Assembly: GCA_964477265.1 (NCBI GenBank) | Contig: CAYZDJ010000003.1 | Span: forward strand, 168,591-232,590 | Length of the DNA stretch: 64,000 nt | Source: CAIVPM01 sp964477265 | Lineage (GTDB): Bacteria; Bacteroidota; Bacteroidia; Chitinophagales; Chitinophagaceae | Direction: 5' to 3' | In this document: positions 53,068 to 59,542 of the stretch, piece after piece | How positions within the stretch are numbered: the first letter of the stretch is position 1 | How the letters are laid out: each line of letters opens with the position of its first letter | Program-made: the position numbers and the translations under genes | Notes under the pieces: model-generated | Seen by the model: only the letters and a program-made list of their open reading frames with translations | What the model was told of the DNA's origin: nothing | Database searches by the model: none

Positions 53068-54090
53068 CTAATCGTTGGCACTATGATAATTTTCATAAAG
53101 CAACTTGGATTTTCTTTTTAGTATTCTTACCAAACTGTTTGGTGATAATACTTTCAAGCCTTCGCCAAAACCAAGAAGTTCTCTTTCTAATTCAAAATTG
53201 GGAATAACTTCTATACTGAAAATGATGCCTACTTTTTTTTGTTCAACAATTTGTTGTGAATGATGCAAGGGTTTGGTTTTAATGTATGGGGCTTGAAGAT
53301 GATTAGCAAAAAAAGTAATCAATGTTGGTTTATCTGCATAGTTTCTTGTAACACCAATAATGTCTTTGAAGTAAGTAGTGGCATCAAAATGTTTGTGCTT
53401 GTGGTATGGTTCTTTGGGTAATATTTCAACCAGTTGAATTCTATCTAATGCAAGTGTTAGGATTTCTTTCTGTTGTTTTTTCATACCAAGAAGAAACCAT
53501 CGGTTTCGATATTCTTTAAGTAAGTATGGGTAAAAAATAATTTCAGATGCAACTCTTGCTTTAAACGATTGATAGGATAAAACTAAGACAGACTCGTTTA
53601 CAATAGCTTTGTATAAAACATCAAGCCATTCAATACCGGTTAGCAAATCATTCTTCTCAAAGTCAATAACAGAAGCCTGTTGATGCTGTTCGCTATATAT
53701 TTTATCTTCAAGTTTGTTAACCATTTCACTCACTTCGTTAAAGTGCTTAAACCCTTTAAACTGTTGCAGTAAATGTGTTACTTCTTGTAAAATATTTAGG
53801 TCTTGAGATGTTAATGGAATATTGGTAATAGAGTAATCTGCATTTTCATAAGTGTAATATTTTTTGTCTATTACAATTATGGGTGCATTGTAGCCAAGGG
53901 CATTGCTACGCATAGCATTCAAGTCCATTCTAAGTGTTCGCAAACTAATGTTGGCATCAACACCATCGTATTCATAAAGTGCATCACTGCAAGCATCCAT
54001 CAAATCTTGTATAGTCCATTTTTTACGGCGATTTTGTAAACATTTATCAATAGTTCTGTATCGTATTAAAGCATTTCTATTAGCTGGCAT
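53068..54090 (-). CDS. WYL-domain transcription regulator
   Basis: A 340-residue regulator. The N-terminal winged helix (residues 1-70; DKCLQNRRKKWTIQDLMDAC, ISLRTLRMDLNAM) binds DNA. The WYL region (about 150-260) includes VLSYQSFKARVASEIIFYPY, LLKEYRNRWFLLGMKKQ and LALDRIQLVEI. A C-terminal WCX-like extension follows (IIFSIEVIPNFELERELLGF). WYL domains sense nucleotides or single-stranded nucleic acids in several phage-defence and repair systems. It is divergent from the tRNA-like/RtcB unit and flanked by a dyad at 54,128, so it is the probable regulator of that unit. It converges on the YkuK gene with 10 bp between them. Confidence 0.92.
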   Translation of the reverse strand: MPANRNALIRYRTIDKCLQNRRKKWTIQDLMDACSDALYEYDGVDANISLRTLRMDLNAMRSNALGYNAPIIVIDKKYYTYENADYSITNIPLTSQDLNILQEVTHLLQQFKGFKHFNEVSEMVNKLEDKIYSEQHQQASVIDFEKNDLLTGIEWLDVLYKAIVNESVLVLSYQSFKARVASEIIFYPYLLKEYRNRWFLLGMKKQQKEILTLALDRIQLVEILPKEPYHKHKHFDATTYFKDIIGVTRNYADKPTLITFFANHLQAPYIKTKPLHHSQQIVEQKKVGIIFSIEVIPNFELERELLGFGEGLKVLSPNSLVRILKRKSKLLYENYHSAND

Positions 54091-54127
54091 AAAAAATATT
54101 TTAATAAAAATATAAAAATAATTTTAC

Positions 54128-54146
54128 TGTGCAAATAGATTGCACA
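54128..54146. promoter_or_regulatory. probable WYL operator
   Basis: TGTGCAA-ATAGA-TTGCACA, a perfect seven-base dyad with a five-base spacer, lies 38 bp upstream of the WYL start codon in the divergent spacer. It is placed to control both the regulator and the tRNA-like/rtcB transcript. Confidence 0.5.
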
Positions 54147-54184
54147 CTTGAGTTTCAGTTTTGTGTAGCGAAAGCAAAAAAGCA

Positions 54185-54195
54185 GTTCTTTAACA
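54185..54195 (+). promoter_or_regulatory. boxA-like sequence
   Basis: GTTCTTTAACA differs by one base from the rRNA antitermination element GCTCTTTAACA. It sits 13 bp before the first GGTC motif of the tRNA-like block, where a stable-RNA antitermination signal would make sense. Confidence 0.4.
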
Positions 54196-54302
54196 TACTA
54201 AATAGAAGGTCAAGTAATCATTACTACAAAAAGTCAAATTAAATGATTGCAATTACTTTTTATTTAAACAAGAAAACAGTAGCTCAGTTGGTAGAGCAAT
54301 GG

Positions 54303-54347
54303 AATTAATTTTAAACTTACCTGCAACTGGTCAATTTAAACTTACTT
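54303..54347 (+). repeat. palindromic element a
   Basis: Left arm AATTAATTTTAAACTTACC and right arm GGTCAATTTAAACTTACTT pair at 15 of 19 positions across the seven bases TGCAACT. It begins at the anticodon-stem end of the interrupted tRNA's 5' half. Confidence 0.6.
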
Positions 54348-54383
54348 AAAAAATTAGTCTACGGACTGTATGAACAAAGTTTA
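54337..54383 (+). ncRNA. short stem-loop unit with UACG tetraloop
   Basis: TAAACTT/AAGTTTA closes 33 nt that contain AGTC-TACG-GACT, a C(UACG)G stable tetraloop hairpin. Too short for a tRNA; it looks like a minimal unit of the repeated block. Confidence 0.45.
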
Positions 54384-54419
54384 AGAATTACCAGTAAGTT
54401 GGTCTATTCAAATATACTT
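54376..54419 (+). repeat. palindromic element b
   Basis: AAAGTTTAAGAATTACC, eight-base spacer, then GGTCTATTCAAATATACTT. Local pairing is weaker than in a and d; pairing with the neighbouring units is stronger. Confidence 0.45.
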
Positions 54420-54481
54420 CTGGATAAAAGTTTTGTTATACCATGTGTAACGAAACTGAAAGGTTCAAATCCTAATTTGAA
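54407..54481 (+). ncRNA. degenerate contiguous tRNA-like unit
   Basis: Acceptor TTCAAAT/ATTTGAA (7 of 7), D-arm ACTT-CTGGATAA-AAGT with the conserved GG, an anticodon-like arm TTGTT...AACGA whose loop is 11 nt or whose stem extends to 8 bp around CCATG, and a T-arm with loop TTCAAAT on a 3-bp stem AGG/CCT. No U33 can be placed, so decoding is unlikely. It occupies one GGTC...TTACC unit. Confidence 0.5.
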
Positions 54482-54512
54482 AATTACCTGTAAGGTCAAT
54501 TAAAATTTACTT
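54471..54512 (+). repeat. palindromic element c
   Basis: CCTAATTTGAAAATTACC, five bases TGTAA, GGTCAATTAAAATTTACTT; about 12 pairs with bulges. It ends just before the repeat ATTAA that opens the interrupted tRNA's 3' half. Confidence 0.5.
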
Positions 54513-54561
54513 CATTAAGGATCTATGTGTCGCAGGTTCGAGTCCTGCCTGTTTTCCAAAT

Positions 54562-54644
54562 GGGGCAGTAAATATAAAAATTACCAAAGGGTCAATTTGT
54601 ATTTACTTAAATGGCTAATATTGGTTCGAATCCAATCTACCCCA
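54562..54644 (+). ncRNA. tRNA-like RNA lacking D and anticodon arms
   Basis: Acceptor GGGGCAG/CTACCCC (one C-A mismatch), TA in positions 8-9, and a perfect T-arm ATTGG-TTCGAAT-CCAAT with discriminator A. Where D and anticodon arms should be there is instead one hairpin, AGTAAATA...TATTTACT with inner AAATT...AATTT and ACC...GGT (element d), then AAATGGCTAAT. The acceptor/T half plus a single long helix recalls Y-RNA or tmRNA tRNA mimics. The alternative is a tRNA gene whose middle was replaced by a repeat. Confidence 0.55.
54567..54608 (+). repeat. palindromic element d
   Basis: The best-paired copy: AGTAAATATAAAAATTACC and GGTCAATTTGTATTTACTT form about 16 pairs around AAAG with one bulged C, shared by the other copies. 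Confidence 0.65.
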
Positions 54645-54729
54645 CTTTTTATAACTAAAGGTCAAGTTGTTTTTACTTCAAATTCTGTAAAAATTAAAGC
54701 AACAATTACCTTTTTAAAAAAATGAAAAA

Positions 54730-56967
54730 ATGAAACAATTAATTAAGGTAGCATTAAGGCAGCAAGCATTGTATTTGCCAGCTACAGAAAGGATTTTGGA
54801 AACTATTGAAACTGCAAAAAGCAGTTTTGAATTTGTAGAGAATATTTCAAAAATTGGCTACACCGTCTCTGAAAAAGCGTTGAAGGCATTACATAAAACT
54901 TCGGCTGCTTATAAAATTATTTTGTATGATGAGTTGTGCGAAATTAAAGGTGTAAATAAAAACTGGACACCTTTAGTTAAAGGTTGGGATGTACCAACAG
55001 GCGAAACAAGATTAGACCATTTGGCAACAATGGTTGCTAATATTTTTAAATGGAATGTTGGCAAAACCTTGCCTTGTGGCCATATTATTCCAGAAGGAAC
55101 TTTTCCTTTGGAACGCTACAATGGCTGCCCATTTTGTGGTACACCTTTCGAATTTGAAAAATTGGAATTAAAAACCCAAGGTTCAAATAAGCAAGTATTA
55201 GAGTTATGGACAGAAGAAGATGCAAGAGCATTTTTAGTTGATTTATTGCAATCAAAAACTGCATTAGATGCCACTCAACAAGAAAGTGCAAAAATATTGT
55301 TGCAACATTTTGGTTTACCACAAATGCAAATAACTATCAAGGAAACAACTGTGTTGGTAATTGATTTCTTAGTGGAAAATAATCAGGCAGAGAAGGCACA
55401 GCAATACTTTCAAACACCATCTGATATTTTAAGATACTTATGGTACAAGCACACAGGCTTTATACAAATTGTTGAACCAAAAACAATTTTAAAAAGAACT
55501 AAACAAAACAATTCTGGTTGGAATGTAAATGTTGATAGTGCTATTAAAAACGTAAAGAAATCTAAGGATGATTTGAAGTTGAAGTATTCAAGAGCAGAAT
55601 CAAAAATGGTTGCAACTTGGATAAACAATTTGGAATTAGAAGCAGAAAAAATCTGTGAAATAATGCATCCAAAAAGAAGTATGTGGGTAAGAATGATAAG
55701 GGCATTACGTTTAGCAGAAATGAGCAAGAAAGCAGGTTTTGAAAAATTGAAAGATGTATTGGATGAATTTTATAACGAAACTTATTTTGTGTGGCAAGGT
55801 GCTGTAGATGCAAGCCGTAAACAGTTTAAAGAAACTGAAGTGATAGAGTTGTTAAAGCAGCGTCCAGGAATGTTTGCACGTTCATTGTTTGCCAATATGC
55901 TTTGGTTTGGTTACGAGAATATAGCCAATGCTTTTGGTGAAATTATTGATAAAGTGCCAGCACGTTTAATCTTCACTTTAAATGCTTATGCAGTTAACTA
56001 TTTTGAAAAAAATGGTCATCGTGTAGTAAAGCCTTTGGGTGGAAATTCAAAGTCTGTTCCTAACAATCATTTGCTAAAACATTACAGCGAAGATGATTTA
56101 TTGAAAATGCGAGAATCAATAGAGTTGTTGTGCATTAAAGCAATGATGAACAGATTTAAAAATCAGGCTATAAAAAACAAAACGATTTTCATTGATGAGG
56201 CTTTGTTTAAAATACCAGTGTCAATTGGTGATAGAAGTGAAACTATGCAGGATTTACCAGCAGCATTAATGGGTACAAGTTTTCCTGTGTTGGGCAATAC
56301 CGTTAGGTTGTTTATGCAATGGGGTAAGGGCTTGCCTGCACAACATTTGGATATGGACTTGAGTGCTTACATTGTTTTGAAAAATGGAAACACTAAACAT
56401 TGTTCATTTTCAAACCTTGTAGAAATTGGTTGCAAACACAGTGGTGATATACGTTCCATTCCTGAAAAAATTGGTACTGCGGAATATATTAATATTAATG
56501 TGGCAGAGCTTGAAAAAGTAAGTGCAGATTATGTTGTATTTACCTGCAATGCTTATTCAATGGGAAGCCTATCGCCAAACCTTGTTGTGGGTTGGATGGA
56601 TTCAAAATATCCAATGACTATTTCAGAACGAAGTGGCGTGGCTTATGACCCATCTTGTGTACAACACCAAGTACGAGTAACACAAAGCCTGGCAAAGGGT
56701 TTAATTTTTGGTGTATTGAAAGTTGAAACCAAAGAAATCATTTGGTTAGAAATGCCTTTTGGTGGACAGTTGGTGCAAGGTGTAAATAAGCAAACAGTAG
56801 AGTTGATGTTGAACAAACTTTCTTCTAAATTAAATGTAGGTGCTTTGTTAAAATTAAAAGCAGAGGCTCAAAACTTAGAGATTGTGAACACAGCAACTGC
56901 CGATGAAAACTACACAATGGAATGGGCAAGAAACACGGCAGCTGTAACACAATTGTTGATTGATTAA
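54730..56967 (+). CDS. large zinc-binding protein, MXAN_6230/SCO0854-like
   Basis: A 745-residue cytoplasmic protein. The N-terminal half is helical. A zinc-binding, RING-like cluster lies near 116-138 (LPCGHIIPEGTF, GCPFCGTPF). Charged helices follow (about 240-420: KNVKKSKDDLKLKYSRAESK and RMIRALRLAEMSKKAGFEKL). From about 530 comes a beta-rich domain (AQHLDMDLSAYIVLKNGN, GWMDSKYPMTISERSGVAYD) reminiscent of TerD-type domains. This matches my recollection of the MXAN_6230/SCO0854 family, linked by comparative genomics to RtcB-type RNA repair; I cannot verify it here. It sits between the tRNA-like block and rtcB, on the same transcript. Confidence 0.65.
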   Translation: MKQLIKVALRQQALYLPATERILETIETAKSSFEFVENISKIGYTVSEKALKALHKTSAAYKIILYDELCEIKGVNKNWTPLVKGWDVPTGETRLDHLATMVANIFKWNVGKTLPCGHIIPEGTFPLERYNGCPFCGTPFEFEKLELKTQGSNKQVLELWTEEDARAFLVDLLQSKTALDATQQESAKILLQHFGLPQMQITIKETTVLVIDFLVENNQAEKAQQYFQTPSDILRYLWYKHTGFIQIVEPKTILKRTKQNNSGWNVNVDSAIKNVKKSKDDLKLKYSRAESKMVATWINNLELEAEKICEIMHPKRSMWVRMIRALRLAEMSKKAGFEKLKDVLDEFYNETYFVWQGAVDASRKQFKETEVIELLKQRPGMFARSLFANMLWFGYENIANAFGEIIDKVPARLIFTLNAYAVNYFEKNGHRVVKPLGGNSKSVPNNHLLKHYSEDDLLKMRESIELLCIKAMMNRFKNQAIKNKTIFIDEALFKIPVSIGDRSETMQDLPAALMGTSFPVLGNTVRLFMQWGKGLPAQHLDMDLSAYIVLKNGNTKHCSFSNLVEIGCKHSGDIRSIPEKIGTAEYININVAELEKVSADYVVFTCNAYSMGSLSPNLVVGWMDSKYPMTISERSGVAYDPSCVQHQVRVTQSLAKGLIFGVLKVETKEIIWLEMPFGGQLVQGVNKQTVELMLNKLSSKLNVGALLKLKAEAQNLEIVNTATADENYTMEWARNTAAVTQLLID

Positions 56968-56970
56968 AAT

Positions 56971-57001
56971 AAAGATGTCAAGTTAAATGCTTGACATCTT
57001 T
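56971..57001 (+). promoter_or_regulatory. perfect hairpin between the 745-residue gene and rtcB
   Basis: AAAGATGTCAAG/CTTGACATCTTT, 12 perfect pairs around TTAAATG, begins four bases after the stop and ends 14 bp before the rtcB ATG. Only a short T-run follows, so it is an attenuator, RNA-processing or stability element rather than a full terminator. Confidence 0.65.
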
Positions 57002-57014
57002 TAAAAAACAAAAA

Positions 57015-58469
57015 ATGAAACTAAAAATAACAGCAAAAGAATTAAGGGCAATAGGATTTCCTGAAAGCCCAATCATACCCATTGTTATGAATACAATGGA
57101 AAAGAATTTTAAACATAGTAAAAAGGAGGATGTGATGGAGTTATTGCAAAAAGTATTGGCAAGTCCGATAGAATATAAAAACGATGCAATACTGAGTGTG
57201 ATAGCAGAAAGGCTATTGCCTAAAGAAGATAAGGATGGAGAAACCATTTCATTAAATACTAAAGGCATCAACTTTAATATTTATGGTGCAGAACATATTG
57301 AAGAAGGAGCAATGCATCAAATGCACACTGCTGCTAAATTACCTATAAGTGTTGCAGGTGCTTTAATGCCAGATGCACATCACGGTTATGGCTTGCCTAT
57401 TGGTGGTGTATTGGCTACAAAAAATGCCGTGATACCTTATGGTGTGGGTGTTGATATTGGTTGCAGAATGTGCTTGAGTATTTTTGATATTGATGTAAAA
57501 GATTTGATTCAAAGAGAAAGTTTTTTTGTAAGAGAATTACATGAAAATACTTTGTTTGGCAGTGGTGCTCAATTTAAACAACCAGCTATTCACGAAGTTA
57601 TGGACAGAAAAGAATTTAATGAAATTGAATTGCTGAAATCCTTACAAGGAAGGGCTTTGAGACAATTAGGTTCAAGCGGAAGTGGTAATCACTTTGTAGA
57701 ATTTGGTACAGTTGAGATAAAGGAAAAAGATGAAGTGCTTGGTGTTGATGCTGGTACTTATGTAGGCTTATTGTCTCACTCTGGCTCAAGGGCATTAGGT
57801 GCAAACATTGCTAATCATTACACCAAAATTGCAAAGGAAAAAAGACAATTACCTGATGAAGCTAAAAATTTGGCTTGGCTAAATTTAGATGAACAAGAAG
57901 GAATAGAATACTGGTTAGCAATGAATTTGGCTGGTGATTATGCAAGTGCTTGTCATCATATCATACACAATAAAATGGCAAAACAATTGGGAAGGCAACC
58001 TATAAAAATGGTAGAAAACCATCACAACTTTGCATGGAAAGAAATATACAATGGTGAAGAAGTAATTGTGCATAGAAAAGGTGCAACGCCAGCAGGCAAA
58101 GGAGTTTTGGGAATTATTCCTGGCTCAATGACTGTCAATGGATACATTGTAAAAGGAAGAGGTGAAGTAGCTTCTATCAACTCTGCATCTCACGGTGCAG
58201 GGCGACAAATGAGCAGAACCAAAGCCTTGCAATCCATTACCCAAAATGCTTTGAAAGAAGAATTGCAAAAACATAATGTAAAGCTATTAGGAGGTGGCTT
58301 GGATGAAGCACCTTTTGCTTACAAGGACATTAATACTGTAATGCAATCTCAACAAGAGTTGGTTGACATTGTTGGAAAATTCACACCCAAAATTGTTAAA
58401 ATGTGTGGTGCAGAAACCAACCAATGGCGAAAACCTAAGAAAAGTGGAAGCGTGATTGATGGAGAATAA
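57015..58469 (+). CDS. rtcB: RNA ligase RtcB
   Basis: A 484-residue GTP-dependent RNA ligase joining 2',3'-cyclic phosphate or 3'-phosphate ends to 5'-OH ends, in tRNA splicing or repair. Motifs are MPDAHHGYGLPIGGV near 120, GVGVDIGCRM with the metal-binding Cys near 150, GSGNHFVEFG near 225, HSGSRALG near 256, KGATPAGKG near 357 and SHGAGRQMSR near 393, whose His becomes guanylylated. The N-terminal 90 residues (KLKITAKELRAIGFPESPII) are a longer extension than in E. coli RtcB. The ATG at 57,015 is chosen over a TTG inside the upstream hairpin. It is the last gene of its unit; no archease or RtcA is present. Confidence 0.96.
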   Translation: MKLKITAKELRAIGFPESPIIPIVMNTMEKNFKHSKKEDVMELLQKVLASPIEYKNDAILSVIAERLLPKEDKDGETISLNTKGINFNIYGAEHIEEGAMHQMHTAAKLPISVAGALMPDAHHGYGLPIGGVLATKNAVIPYGVGVDIGCRMCLSIFDIDVKDLIQRESFFVRELHENTLFGSGAQFKQPAIHEVMDRKEFNEIELLKSLQGRALRQLGSSGSGNHFVEFGTVEIKEKDEVLGVDAGTYVGLLSHSGSRALGANIANHYTKIAKEKRQLPDEAKNLAWLNLDEQEGIEYWLAMNLAGDYASACHHIIHNKMAKQLGRQPIKMVENHHNFAWKEIYNGEEVIVHRKGATPAGKGVLGIIPGSMTVNGYIVKGRGEVASINSASHGAGRQMSRTKALQSITQNALKEELQKHNVKLLGGGLDEAPFAYKDINTVMQSQQELVDIVGKFTPKIVKMCGAETNQWRKPKKSGSVIDGE

Positions 58470-58828
58470 AAGAATTAAAATGCTAAAATGAAAATTCCTT
58501 GACTCAAAAAGAAAAAAGCCTCAACATAAAATGTTGGGGCTTTTATGTGGAAACAAACGGCGAATTATCGAAATGTTTTTTGGATGATTTACATATTGTT
58601 TGTAAGTATTTGTTAGCAATGTGTAGGGATATGTAAATCCTTGTTTAATATGCTCATTAATACTTAATCCATATCCGTAATACTGACTCTTTAAAGACTA
58701 CACACAAGATTTGTTTTTAAATCAATATCATTAGTTTGGTATGTTGAGTAAGGCAATGTGAATCAAAAAGCGTTTTGTTTATAGTGATAATAATTTTTTT
58801 GCTTATAAACAATTGTTCTTGCCTTCAC
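58470..58828. other. intergenic region with terminator only
   Basis: Besides the terminator near its left end this 359-bp stretch shows no frame or RNA I can support. It separates the RNA-repair locus from the restriction operon, and the two units face each other, so no promoter is needed here. Confidence 0.5.
58514..58544. terminator. intrinsic terminator after rtcB
   Basis: AAAAGCC-CAACAT/ATGTTG-GGCTTTT stem with one T-G mismatch pair and flanking A/T runs, 45 bp past the rtcB stop codon. Confidence 0.82.
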
Positions 58829-59542
58829 TTAATACTCCCAATCCCTATGGCTTACAGGAAGTTTATTTAGCTCATTTTTTAAATGTTTCCATTCAGGTAA
58901 AAACTGATTCATATAAGCAACAAATCTTTCATTATGATTGCGTTCCAGCAAGTGCACTAATTCGTGAACTATGATGTATTCAATACAATAGAATGGTTTT
59001 TTTGCTAACTCTAGGTTTAACCAAATACGACTTGCTCCTCTATTACAAGTTCCCCATTTGGTTTTCATTTTTTTTATGGCAAATTCATTTAAAGAAACAC
59101 CCATTATTTTTTCCCACTTGGTAATTATAGGGGGAACTATTGATTTTAATTGCGACCTGTACCATTCATCCATTATAGACTTTCGTTTTTCTAAATCTGT
59201 ATTGGGTCGTATTCGTAATTCTATTGTCTTATGTTTAATGTTTATTTCCGGTGGTGCATTGTGTTCAATTACTTTTAATAAATACCTGCTACCTAAATAG
59301 TAATGACCTTCTTTGCTCAAAAACTCTCTTGGTGCTTCACGTAGCTGTGACTGAAATTTCTTTTGTTGTGCTTTTATCCAACCAAGTTTTGAAATGGCAT
59401 AAATACGAATAGTGTCTAAATTCATACGCAAGGGTGCTGCAATGCGTACCCTGCCTTTTGGTGGGTAAACACTTAAATGAACATTTTTTATGTCCTTTAA
59501 TTCAACATCAATGGTTATAGATCCAAGCGTAATTATGTCCAT
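58829..59542 (-). CDS. SprT/YgjP-like zinc metallopeptidase (DUF45)
   Basis: A 237-residue protein with the zinc site HELVHLLERNHNERF near residue 190 and the conserved KTKWGTCNRGASRIWLNLEL near 160, typical of the YgjP/DUF45 family often found beside type I restriction genes. The N-terminal beta region begins VHLSVYPPKGRVRIAAPLRM. The substrate is unknown. Its ATG overlaps the hsdR stop codon (TAATG), so translation is coupled. Confidence 0.9.
   Translation of the reverse strand: MDIITLGSITIDVELKDIKNVHLSVYPPKGRVRIAAPLRMNLDTIRIYAISKLGWIKAQQKKFQSQLREAPREFLSKEGHYYLGSRYLLKVIEHNAPPEINIKHKTIELRIRPNTDLEKRKSIMDEWYRSQLKSIVPPIITKWEKIMGVSLNEFAIKKMKTKWGTCNRGASRIWLNLELAKKPFYCIEYIIVHELVHLLERNHNERFVAYMNQFLPEWKHLKNELNKLPVSHRDWEY

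Larger units (their letters stand above)
54272..54556 (+). tRNA. tRNA interrupted in the anticodon loop (isotype unknown)
   Basis: The 5' half (54,272-54,303) has -1 G, acceptor AAAACAG, TA, D-arm GCTC-AGTTGGTA-GAGC and anticodon-stem ATGGA. The 3' half (54,522-54,556) has TCTAT, variable GTGTC, T-arm GCAGG-TTCGAGT-CCTGC, acceptor CTGTTTT and C73. All stems pair across (ATGGA/TCTAT 5 of 5 with one wobble; AAAACAG/CTGTTTT 7 of 7; G-1 with C73 as in tRNA-His). About 218 nt lie between, flanked by a direct repeat ATTAA (54,304 and 54,514), so the anticodon cannot be read. Reconnection would need splicing or ligation. Confidence 0.65.
54208..54710 (+). ncRNA. structured tRNA-like block with repeated GGTC...TTACC units
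   Basis: GGTC(A/T)A occurs at 54,208, 54,329, 54,401, 54,494, 54,590 and 54,660; TTACC occurs at 54,317, 54,388, 54,484, 54,581 and 54,706. The sequence after each GGTC can pair with the sequence before the next TTACC (for example TAAACTT/AAGTTTA and ATTTACT/AGTAAAT), giving units of about 50-115 nt, mostly tRNA-sized. In U0, GGTCAAGT faces ACTTACC, where other units have GGTCAATT and AATTACC, a compensating change. Adjacent TTACC and GGTC arms can also pair locally. tRNA halves lie inside. The block is read into the 745-residue gene and rtcB. The function is unknown. Confidence 0.6.

Noticed and set aside
54304..54521. Group I intron in the interrupted tRNA
   Set aside because: I could not find the conserved core pairs (R/S elements) or a normal P1; the hairpins follow the local GGTC/TTACC repeat instead.
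54208..54710. CRISPR array
   Set aside because: Repeats are degenerate inverted arms, not near-identical direct repeats; unit contents are tRNA-like, and no cas genes are near.
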